Shown here: piece after piece, positions 1 to 5,024 of the stretch | Layout of the letters: each line of letters opens with the position of its first letter | Numbering within the stretch: the first letter of the stretch is position 1 | DNA from: Firmicutes bacterium UBA7709 | GTDB taxonomy: Bacteria; Bacillota_A; Clostridia; Peptostreptococcales; Anaerovoracaceae | Direction: 5' to 3' | Assembly: GCA_002482405.1 (NCBI GenBank) | Contig: DLFX01000089.1 | Coordinates: 2,913-9,292, forward strand | DNA: 6,380 bases | The notes under the pieces: model-generated | What the model was told of the DNA's origin: nothing | Database searches by the model: none | What the model saw: only the letters and a program-made list of their open reading frames with translations | Translations under genes and position numbers: made by a program

Positions 1-1
1 C

Positions 2-721
2 AGCATCTTCGAGTTTGACGACAAGCTCGCCTATGAGGTCATGACGCCGAGGCCCGACGTCTATATGATCAATATCAACGACAACCTTGAGGATTATATC
101 GACGAGCTGCTGGAAGAGAGGTATGCAAGGATTCCGGTCTTTGAAAAAGATATCGATAATATCATCGGGATCCTTTATATGAAGGATTATATCATCGAAG
201 CGAGAAAGCACGGGTTTGAAAATGTGGACATCAAAAGCCTTCTTCGCAAGCCCTATCTCGTTCCGGAGAGCAAGAATATCGACGATCTGTTCCGGGAACT
301 GCAGGAGACAAAGGTCCACATCGCCATCCTCATCGATGAATACGGCGGATTTTCAGGCATCGTCACCATAGAGGATCTGATCGAAGAGGTCATGGGGAAC
401 ATTGACGACGAGTATGACGACTATGAGGCGAAGCTGGAACAAATCGATGAAAACACGTACTTGATTGACGGTTCTTATTATATCGACGACTTAAACGATG
501 AACTCTTCCTCAACCTTGAATCGGAAGAGCACGAAACCATCGGAGGGCTCATCATCGACCTGCTGGGAGAAATTCCCGACGAGGGTGAAACGGAGAAGCT
601 GGTCGTAGAGCAGGATAACTGTACCTTCACGGTGGAATCCGTAAAGGACCGCCGCATCGATAAGGTGAAGCTGCGCATCACCCCGAAAAATGCGGACGAG
701 AATGAGGACGAAGAGGAATAA
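2..721 (+). CDS. CBS-domain CorC/HlyC-type membrane protein, C-terminal part (5' truncated by window edge)
   Basis: The reading frame is open from the first complete codon, so the gene starts outside the window; 239 residues are visible. They match the cytosolic half of the hemolysin C/CorC family, whose missing N-terminal part would be a DUF21/CNNM-type membrane domain. The MTPR motif at residues 14-17 opens the first CBS domain (about 14-66). The second CBS domain (about 78-132) contains the family signature [18 protein letters not shown] at about 112-129. A CorC_HlyC transporter-associated domain follows (about 150-225, with [19 protein letters not shown]), then a very acidic tail. Relatives are linked to magnesium or cobalt transport or resistance; the 'hemolysin' name is historical. 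The gene ends just before a strong terminator and is not expected to be part of the sporulation operon. The family call is firm; the transported ion is unknown. Confidence 0.93.
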   Translation, partial: SIFEFDDKLAYEVMTPRPDVYMININDNLEDYIDELLEERYARIPVFEKDIDNIIGILYMKDYIIEARKHGFENVDIKSLLRKPYLVPESKNIDDLFRELQETKVHIAILIDEYGGFSGIVTIEDLIEEVMGNIDDEYDDYEAKLEQIDENTYLIDGSYYIDDLNDELFLNLESEEHETIGGLIIDLLGEIPDEGETEKLVVEQDNCTFTVESVKDRRIDKVKLRITPKNADENEDEEE

Positions 722-760
722 TAAAATAATCTGATTTGAATTCAGGCTGTGTTTTTTCAT

Positions 761-786
761 ATGCTCCCATGAGGGAGCATTTTTTA
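761..786 (+). terminator. Rho-independent terminator of the CBS/CorC gene
   Basis: There is a perfect 8-bp stem, ATGCTCCC (761-768) with GGGAGCAT (773-780), a 4-base loop ATGA, and a run of six T starting at 780. It lies 40 bases after the stop codon of the upstream gene and separates that gene from spoIIIA. Confidence 0.92.
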
Positions 787-826
787 TGCCTTAAGGAATG
801 TCGGCAATTCGTTCTTTTTTATTTGT

Positions 827-856
827 AATAAAATCTTGTCCCAAGAATATGATGTA
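827..856 (+). promoter_or_regulatory. Presumed mother-cell (sigma-E type) promoter element of spoIIIAA, copy 1
   Basis: This 30-base block recurs at 2398-2427 with a single difference (A844 against G2415). Seen: a TAATAAA (826-832) that matches five of seven positions of the sigma-E -35 consensus KMATATT, a 13-base spacer, and AATATGAT (846-853), five of eight against CATACAMT. Inside the spacer, the reverse strand of 834-843 reads TGGGACAAGA, 8 of 10 against the SpoIIID consensus WWRRACARNY. The element ends 52 bases before the spoIIIAA start codon. That spoIIIA is driven by sigma-E is family knowledge; the assignment of these hexamers is inference, since neither match is strong alone. The main support is the duplication and its constant distance from the next gene. 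Confidence 0.5.
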
Positions 857-892
857 ATGTACATATTTCGAATATGTCGGCAAAAACATGAA

Positions 893-897
893 AAGGA
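893..897 (+). promoter_or_regulatory. Ribosome binding site deciding the spoIIIAA start
   Basis: AAGGA, within AAAAGGATGAGA, lies 11 bases before the ATG at 909. The in-frame ATG codons at 888 and 897 have no suitably spaced site, so 909 is preferred. The spacing is a little long. Confidence 0.5.
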
Positions 898-908
898 TGA
901 GAACTATC

Positions 909-1817
909 ATGAACAGTCTGGACAAGATACTGACAAAACTGCCCGCAGAAATTGGAGAGCAGATCAGAGACCTGCCCGGTCAGATCAGAAAAAATCTGGA
1001 GGAGATACGGATTCGGAATGGAGCCGGCATCGTGATCTATTCCTCCGGGAAGGAATACGAGCTGGAGCTCGGAAATGGAAGCAAAATAGATAATATTTTA
1101 ATAAACAATATATTTAATTCTTTATTAAACCATTCTGCCTACGCCTATCAAGAGGAGCTTGCAAACGGCTATATTACAATAGAAGGGGGACATCGGGTCG
1201 GCATTTGCGGGCGAACCGTCCTGGAAAACGGGAAGGTAAAGACCATCAAGGATATCTCCTCTATCAATATCCGAAGAAGCCGGGAAATCGTCGGTGTGTC
1301 CGACCCCTGCATGGGTTACCTGCTCCGGGGGAAAAACCGGATATTTAACACCATTATCGTCTCTCCGCCCAAATGCGGAAAGACGACTCTGCTACGGGAT
1401 ATGATCCGGAATTTCAGCGGCATGGGATTTCAGGTGGGGGTCTGCGACGAGCGTTCCGAAATATCAGGAATGTATAACGGCCGGCCCTCCTATGACCTTG
1501 GAATCCGCACCGATGTCCTGGACGGCTGCCCGAAAGAAAAAGGAATGATCATGCTGATCCGCTCCATGTCTCCCGACCTGATCGCCACCGACGAAATCGG
1601 AAAGAGAGAGGACTGCCACGCCATTGAGGCGGCCGTCTGCGCGGGGATCAGTCTGCTCACCACCATACACGGAAGCAGCTTTGAGGATGTCATAAATTCG
1701 GGAATCGGAGAGCTGGTGGAAAAGGGGGTCTTTGAGCGTCTCATCTTCCTGTCTAACATTCCGGCTATCGGATCTATTACCGCAATTCGGGATTGGAGGA
1801 ATCAAAATGTTGTTTAA
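909..1817 (+). CDS. spoIIIAA: Stage III sporulation protein AA, secretion-type ATPase
   Basis: This is the cytosolic ATPase of the SpoIIIA-SpoIIQ channel between mother cell and forespore, a distant relative of type II/IV secretion ATPases. The product is 302 residues, close to the 307 of B. subtilis. A conserved family block, ANGYITIEGGHRVGICG, lies at about 85-101. The Walker A loop SPPKCGKTT lies at 152-160, a DERSEI segment at 181-186, the Walker B-type segment LIATDEIG at 224-231, and a TTIHGSS motif around 252-258 with the histidine typical of these ATPases. All key nucleotide-binding residues are present. I chose the ATG at 909 because of the AAGGA upstream; an ATG at 888 would add seven residues but has no ribosome site. 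It is the first gene of the operon and its last 11 bases overlap spoIIIAB, suggesting translational coupling. Confidence 0.95.
   Translation: MNSLDKILTKLPAEIGEQIRDLPGQIRKNLEEIRIRNGAGIVIYSSGKEYELELGNGSKIDNILINNIFNSLLNHSAYAYQEELANGYITIEGGHRVGICGRTVLENGKVKTIKDISSINIRRSREIVGVSDPCMGYLLRGKNRIFNTIIVSPPKCGKTTLLRDMIRNFSGMGFQVGVCDERSEISGMYNGRPSYDLGIRTDVLDGCPKEKGMIMLIRSMSPDLIATDEIGKREDCHAIEAAVCAGISLLTTIHGSSFEDVINSGIGELVEKGVFERLIFLSNIPAIGSITAIRDWRNQNVV
1795..1800 (+). promoter_or_regulatory. Ribosome binding site of spoIIIAB, inside spoIIIAA
   Basis: GGAGGA lies six bases before the ATG at 1807. It decides the spoIIIAB start: the frame stays open further upstream (for example at 1732) but only 1807 has this site and gives a normal-length protein. 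Confidence 0.8.
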
Positions 1818-2328
1818 GGGAGTCCTCTGCATTTTTATTATTCTGGCGGGAGCCGGCGTCGGTCTTCTGAAAGCAAAGACATATGAAAACCGCGTCTACC
1901 ATCTTCAGGAGTTGATCACCACTTTGAAAGTCATGGAATCGGAAATGAAATACAGGCTTGACCCGCTTCCGGATCTGTTTTTGCGGATCAGCAAGATCAA
2001 AAATGGAATGGCCTCGGCACTCCTTGAGACGGCGGGAACGCTCCTGAAAAACCAGACTGCCCGGGACCTGCCGGATTGCTGGAGGGAGGCTGTTGAGACC
2101 GCCTATCAGGAAAGCGCCCTAAACAAGGAAGACAAGCGCATCCTGGCGGATTTGGGTATCGAGCTTGGCAGAACCGATATGGAAAGCCAGTCCGGAATGT
2201 TTCAGCGCACCCTTTCCCTGCTGGAGGCTCAAGTGGCGGAAGCCGCAGGGGAGCAGAAGGTCAAGGGAAAGATGTATAAAAGTCTTGGAACGGCCATTGG
2301 GGTCCTTATTGTAATCCTGTTGATTTAG
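1807..2328 (+). CDS. spoIIIAB: Stage III sporulation protein AB
   Basis: This is a membrane component of the SpoIIIA channel whose soluble domain is compared with the type II secretion platform protein GspF. The product is 173 residues (171 in B. subtilis). Seen: an N-terminal membrane segment (about 2-21), the family pattern LQELITTLKVMESEMKY followed by LDPLP (about 32-54), a largely helical charged middle part, and a C-terminal membrane segment (about 157-173, GTAIGVLIVILLI) ending almost at the last residue. This layout, hairpin-like with both ends in the membrane and the soluble part between them, is that of the family. It overlaps spoIIIAA by 11 bases. A 149-base gap with a second promoter-like element follows, so it may be the last gene of a promoter-proximal pair. 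Confidence 0.94.
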   Translation: MLFKGVLCIFIILAGAGVGLLKAKTYENRVYHLQELITTLKVMESEMKYRLDPLPDLFLRISKIKNGMASALLETAGTLLKNQTARDLPDCWREAVETAYQESALNKEDKRILADLGIELGRTDMESQSGMFQRTLSLLEAQVAEAAGEQKVKGKMYKSLGTAIGVLIVILLI

Positions 2329-2345
2329 CTTGTCTTAATAAGATA

Positions 2346-2366
2346 TTGGCGCCTGGCAGCCGCCAA
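2346..2366 (+). other. Hairpin in the spoIIIAB-spoIIIAC gap
   Basis: TTGGCG (2346-2351) pairs perfectly with CGCCAA (2361-2366) around a 9-base loop. No T run follows, so it is not a standard terminator. It begins 18 bases after the spoIIIAB stop and precedes the internal promoter-like element; it could protect the 3' end of an AA-AB transcript or weakly attenuate read-through. Confidence 0.4.
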
Positions 2367-2397
2367 ATCCACATGAGATCTTGGACTATTTTGGGGG

Positions 2398-2427
2398 AAT
2401 AAAATCTTGTCCCAGGAATATGATGTA
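2398..2427 (+). promoter_or_regulatory. Presumed internal mother-cell promoter element upstream of spoIIIAC, copy 2
   Basis: This block is identical to 827-856 except at one base (G2415). It contains GAATAAA (2397-2403), five of seven against the sigma-E -35 consensus, a 13-base spacer with the same SpoIIID-like GGGACAAG on the reverse strand, and AATATGAT (2417-2424). It ends 50 bases before the spoIIIAC start codon, almost the same as copy 1 before spoIIIAA (52). The identity breaks off sharply at both ends. This argues for a functional element rather than general similarity. The promoter role and the sigma factor are inferred. Confidence 0.5.
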
Positions 2428-2428
2428 C

Positions 2429-2476
2429 TAAGAACTCGCGATGAGGTTTTTTTAAGAACTTGAGAGGAGAATTTAG
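2429..2476 (+). repeat. Imperfect 24-base tandem repeat covering the spoIIIAC ribosome binding site
   Basis: Units 2429-2452 and 2453-2476 both begin TAAGAACT and match at about 17 of 24 positions. Each contains a purine-rich GAGG or GAGAGGAG stretch; only the second is placed correctly before the spoIIIAC start. It looks like a decayed local duplication in the leader. Confidence 0.4.
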
Positions 2477-2477
2477 A

Positions 2478-2678
2478 ATGGACATCAATGTTGATATCAT
2501 CTTTAAAATTGCGGCTATCGGTATTATTGTTGCCGTGCTAAATCAAGTGCTGATACGTGCGGGAAGAGAGGACCAGGCGATGATGACGACCCTGGCGGGA
2601 ATTATCGTCGTGCTGCTTTTGATCGTCCAGATGATCAATGATTTCTTTGTTGCGGTGAAAACCTTGTTTCAATTGTAG
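2478..2678 (+). CDS. spoIIIAC: Stage III sporulation protein AC
   Basis: This small membrane protein of the SpoIIIA channel has 66 residues (68 in B. subtilis) and is related to the N-terminal half of SpoIIIAD. Two membrane segments are visible (about 7-26 and 37-56), joined by a short charged loop with RAGREDQA, which is conserved in the family. The start is the ATG at 2478, with GAGGAGA seven bases upstream; in-frame codons further upstream have no better site. It is the first gene after the presumed internal promoter element and is followed 37 bases later by spoIIIAD. In the proposed secretion analogy AC and AD form part of the membrane base; their exact role is not established. Confidence 0.95.
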   Translation: MDINVDIIFKIAAIGIIVAVLNQVLIRAGREDQAMMTTLAGIIVVLLLIVQMINDFFVAVKTLFQL

Positions 2679-2715
2679 GCCTGACTGAAAAGACTAAGGA
2701 AACGAGGTGTTTTTT

Positions 2716-3120
2716 ATGGACATGGATATCTTCCGGATCGCGGCCATCGGGCTATGCGGCGTTATACTGGCCTCGATATTCAGAAGAAATAACAGTGAGC
2801 AAACCGTATTCGCAACCTTTATCATCATCGCCACCGTCATCATCATTTTCATTATGGTGATCGGCAAGCTTGCCATCGTCTTTGAATTTCTGGGTGGTAT
2901 CTATGATCAGATCAGTTATGGGAAGAACTTCTTTCCGATCATATTAAAGGTTCTGGCCGTAGCGTACATAGCGGACTTCACCGCGCAAATCTGCAGGGAT
3001 TCCGGTGAGACAGCAATCGCGGGAAAGGTGGAACTGGCGGGAAAGGTGATGATTTTCTATTTGGCGGTGCCTGTGATCGTGGCGGTTATGGATCTGATCA
3101 ACAAAATGCTGCCGGGGTGA
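2716..3120 (+). CDS. spoIIIAD: Stage III sporulation protein AD
   Basis: This membrane protein of the SpoIIIA channel has 134 residues (133 in B. subtilis). Two N-terminal membrane segments (about 5-22 and 31-56) resemble SpoIIIAC. A middle part follows, with a segment at about 73-88 and the strongly conserved stretch ADFTAQICRDSGETAIAGK at about 86-104. A last membrane segment lies at about 110-128. The start is the ATG at 2716, with GAGGTG (2704-2709) six bases before it. That same GTG (2707) could be an alternative start adding three residues, with AAGGA six bases upstream, but ATG is preferred. A 61-base gap with nothing recognisable separates it from spoIIIAE. Confidence 0.95.
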   Translation: MDMDIFRIAAIGLCGVILASIFRRNNSEQTVFATFIIIATVIIIFIMVIGKLAIVFEFLGGIYDQISYGKNFFPIILKVLAVAYIADFTAQICRDSGETAIAGKVELAGKVMIFYLAVPVIVAVMDLINKMLPG

Positions 3121-3168
3121 TACCAACGGTGGAAAACAGCGGATAAAACGCAGAGATACTGTCCGGGG

Positions 3169-3175
3169 AAGGTGA
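3169..3175 (+). promoter_or_regulatory. Ribosome binding site supporting the TTG start of spoIIIAE
   Basis: AAGGTGA lies six bases before TTG 3182. The spoIIIAE frame is closed by TGA at 3173-3175, so a start further upstream is impossible and the first in-frame ATG (3224) is internal to the conserved domain. Confidence 0.75.
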
Positions 3176-3181
3176 GGGAAA

Positions 3182-4273
3182 TTGAGTATAGAGAGCATCG
3201 TAAACGAACAGCTTGCTTCAATGGACATGAAAAAAATAGAGGATCTATTCGATATTGCCTCGCGCAATGGCAATGTCTTTGGAGATACGAGCCCGGGTGA
3301 AATCATCCATAGCTTATTGAAGGGAGAGCCGATTTTCAACATTCACGACATCATCTCCGCTATCGCAAATCATTTTCTGCATGAAATTAACGGGAGCATC
3401 ATATTTGGAGTCGAGCTGGTAGCCATATGCATCATCATCGGCCTTCTGAAAAACCTGGCGAATTCTTTTTCCGACGACGCCGTTTCCAACCTCGGAGTCG
3501 TCGTATGCAGCTGCTGCATGATCGGGCTCTGTCTGAAATGTTTTTTGGACATCTATCAGGTCTGCAGCAGTGCGGTGGACACCATGACGGTGACGATGCA
3601 GGCGCTTTTCCCGATCCTGGTGCCGCTGCTGGTGGTCATGGGGGGCTTTACCTCCGGAGGGGTCCTGAATCCGTTTATCGTCACGGCGATTACGATATTC
3701 AACTCGATCCTGCAAAAGATCATCATGCCGGCCATATATGTCTCCTGCGTGTTCATCCTGGTAAACAGCATGTCTGAGAAGGATTATGTAAAAAAACTGG
3801 CCAATCTCATCCGCGGGGCCGCAATCTTCATGATGGGGCTGATGGTCACGCTGTTTTCAGGGCTTACGTTCCTTCAGGGCGTTGTGACAAAGACGGCGGA
3901 CGGCATGCTGGCCAAGACCGCCAAATATTCGATGGATAACTTCGTCCCTATCGTCGGAGGCTTTGCCGCAGATTCGATGGATATGATTTTGAGCTGTGCG
4001 ACTGTGATCAAAAACGGCGTCGGGATATTCGGGCTCATCATTGTAATTACGCTGCTGATCATCCCGATGGTCAAGATCCTCGCGGTGGCCCTGGTATTCA
4101 AAGTTTCCGCAGTGGTCATCGAGCCCATCGGAAATAAGGCCATTTCCGACGGCCTGAATGAGGTCGGGAACACGGTGGTCACCCTGGCGATCATCCTGCT
4201 GCTGGCGGCCATGATGTTTATTATCTTCCTGTCGGTGATTATCGGGATCGGAGGAGGAAGCTTATGGAGATAA
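3182..4273 (+). CDS. spoIIIAE: Stage III sporulation protein AE, polytopic membrane component
   Basis: This is the largest membrane protein of the SpoIIIA channel; 363 residues, against about 399 in B. subtilis. Seen: an N-terminal soluble part (about 1-70, beginning SIESIVNEQLASMD), then hydrophobic segments at about 72-90, 103-125, 142-155, 165-195, 211-232, 281-310 and 332-357. Glycine-rich conserved stretches (VMGGFTSGGVLNP at about 152-164, VPIVGGFAADSMDMILSCA at about 255-273) are characteristic of the family. The start is TTG with a good ribosome site. No signal peptide precedes the soluble part, although the B. subtilis protein is described as having one; the frame is closed just upstream. 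The stop is 22 bases before spoIIIAF. The family call is certain; how the N-terminal domain crosses the membrane here is unclear. Confidence 0.95.
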   Translation: MSIESIVNEQLASMDMKKIEDLFDIASRNGNVFGDTSPGEIIHSLLKGEPIFNIHDIISAIANHFLHEINGSIIFGVELVAICIIIGLLKNLANSFSDDAVSNLGVVVCSCCMIGLCLKCFLDIYQVCSSAVDTMTVTMQALFPILVPLLVVMGGFTSGGVLNPFIVTAITIFNSILQKIIMPAIYVSCVFILVNSMSEKDYVKKLANLIRGAAIFMMGLMVTLFSGLTFLQGVVTKTADGMLAKTAKYSMDNFVPIVGGFAADSMDMILSCATVIKNGVGIFGLIIVITLLIIPMVKILAVALVFKVSAVVIEPIGNKAISDGLNEVGNTVVTLAIILLLAAMMFIIFLSVIIGIGGGSLWR

Positions 4274-4295
4274 CGGAAAGAGGAGGCGGTGAGTT

Positions 4296-4463
4296 ATGGA
4301 TATCGTCAGAGAGTGGGTTAAAAATATTTTCATTATTATCGTTGCGGTGAGCTTTGTTGAAATCCTGCTTCCGGCGGGCAGTATGAGCAAGTACCTGAAA
4401 TTTATTTTTTCCCTGATCATTATGGCCATAATATTGTCCCCATTGGCAATTTTGATGGAATAA
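4296..4463 (+). CDS. spoIIIAF: Stage III sporulation protein AF, short form lacking the soluble domain
   Basis: This small gene encodes 55 residues. AGGAGGCGGTGAG ends three bases before the ATG at 4296, with the GGAGG core about ten bases upstream. The protein matches the N-terminal membrane part of SpoIIIAF: a WVKNI motif (7-11), a first membrane segment (about 9-25), the family's LLP motif (24-26) followed by a YLKF segment (33-36), and a second membrane segment (about 36-53) with ILSPL (46-50). Full-length SpoIIIAF is about 200 residues and carries an extracytoplasmic domain related to ring-building motifs. Here the frame ends at TAA 4461-4463 and only 40 bases remain before spoIIIAG, so no continuation exists in any frame. 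The position between AE and AG and the sequence make the identity firm. It may be a functional minimal form or a fossil; the intact reading frame and strong ribosome site favour function. Confidence 0.88.
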   Translation: MDIVREWVKNIFIIIVAVSFVEILLPAGSMSKYLKFIFSLIIMAIILSPLAILME

Positions 4464-4503
4464 GGACATATCCATATTTATATATTTAGAAGGAGGATAA
4501 GGA

Positions 4504-4965
4504 ATGTGGGATAAACTGAAAAACGATAAATACGTAAAAGACTTGCTTGTCAAGCTGATTACGATATTAGCCGTGGCGGCGATCGCACTCCTGCTGTTCG
4601 ACGTTCTTACCCAGAGTAAAGACGGGAGAAAGCAAATCGTAGACATGGACGGCGGAACAGAATATACGGAAGAGACGGCCCTTGCTACGGGAGATGAAGT
4701 CCGGCTGGAAAAGATTCTGAGCCAGATGAAGGGAGTGGGGGATACCGACGTCATGATCACCTATCGGAGCGAGGAGCAAGCCGACAAGCTGTTCAGCAGC
4801 GGAAGCGGAACTGACGGCCGGAAGGTGGCTGGCGTGATCGTAGCATCCAGTGGAGCAGGTGACGTTATTGTCAAAAATAATATCATCAATGCCGTGGCGA
4901 CAGTGTTTGGCATCCCTGTGTCAAATGTGGTGGTATTCGAGAAAAAAGACAGCGGTACAAAATAA
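4504..4965 (+). CDS. spoIIIAG: Stage III sporulation protein AG, compact form
   Basis: SpoIIIAG forms a large ring in the intermembrane space in B. subtilis and resembles secretin-associated and type III ring proteins. The product here is 153 residues (229 in B. subtilis). Seen: a short cytosolic N-terminus, one membrane segment (about 17-34), a linker, the first half of the ring-building domain (LEKILSQMKGVGDTDVMITY, about 68-87), a short Ser/Gly-rich loop, and the second half (GVIVASSGAGDVIVKNNIIN at about 109-128, then AVATVFGIPVSNVVVFEK). The two halves are only about 20 residues apart, whereas in B. subtilis a long insert (the beta-triangle) lies between them. The ATG at 4504 has AGAAGGAGG seven bases upstream. 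It follows the short spoIIIAF by 40 AT-rich bases and precedes spoIIIAH by 59. Confidence 0.93.
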   Translation: MWDKLKNDKYVKDLLVKLITILAVAAIALLLFDVLTQSKDGRKQIVDMDGGTEYTEETALATGDEVRLEKILSQMKGVGDTDVMITYRSEEQADKLFSSGSGTDGRKVAGVIVASSGAGDVIVKNNIINAVATVFGIPVSNVVVFEKKDSGTK

Positions 4966-5024
4966 AAGAACGGCGTATCAGTCGATTCGAAATGCGAGAG
5001 CATGATTTAGGGGGGATATCGTAA

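Noticed and set aside
491..760. Minus-strand open frames opposite the CBS gene and the spoIIIA genes, for example 491-760, 3314-3715, 4239-4760 and 5310-5810
   Set aside because: They lie antisense to clearly conserved genes, lack ribosome sites and recognisable domains, and are His/Arg/Ser-rich as expected of reverse-strand shadows.
888..908. Earlier spoIIIAA start at ATG 888
   Set aside because: No ribosome site at usable spacing, and the ATG at 909 gives a normal length and the same leader distance from the repeated element as spoIIIAC. It cannot be fully excluded.
836..1093. Open frame of 85 codons overlapping the start of spoIIIAA, beginning inside the promoter-like repeat (TTG TCC CAA GAA)
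   Set aside because: It runs in another frame through the conserved N-terminal part of spoIIIAA, has no ribosome site, and its composition (many Arg, Asp, Gln) is that of a shadow frame.
1732..1806. Longer spoIIIAB with 25 extra residues
   Set aside because: The extension lies wholly inside spoIIIAA, is not membrane-like and lacks a ribosome site; ATG 1807 has GGAGGA and gives the family length.
2441..2456. Seven T in a row (2447-2453) as a terminator before spoIIIAC
   Set aside because: No stable stem directly precedes the T run, and the region lies between the promoter-like element and the spoIIIAC ribosome site.
4464..4503. Sigma-E promoter just before spoIIIAG (CATATC and CATATTTA), by analogy with the B. 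subtilis internal promoter
   Set aside because: The AT-rich stretch has CATA-like words but no -35/-10 pair at proper spacing could be found, and it does not resemble the 30-base element.
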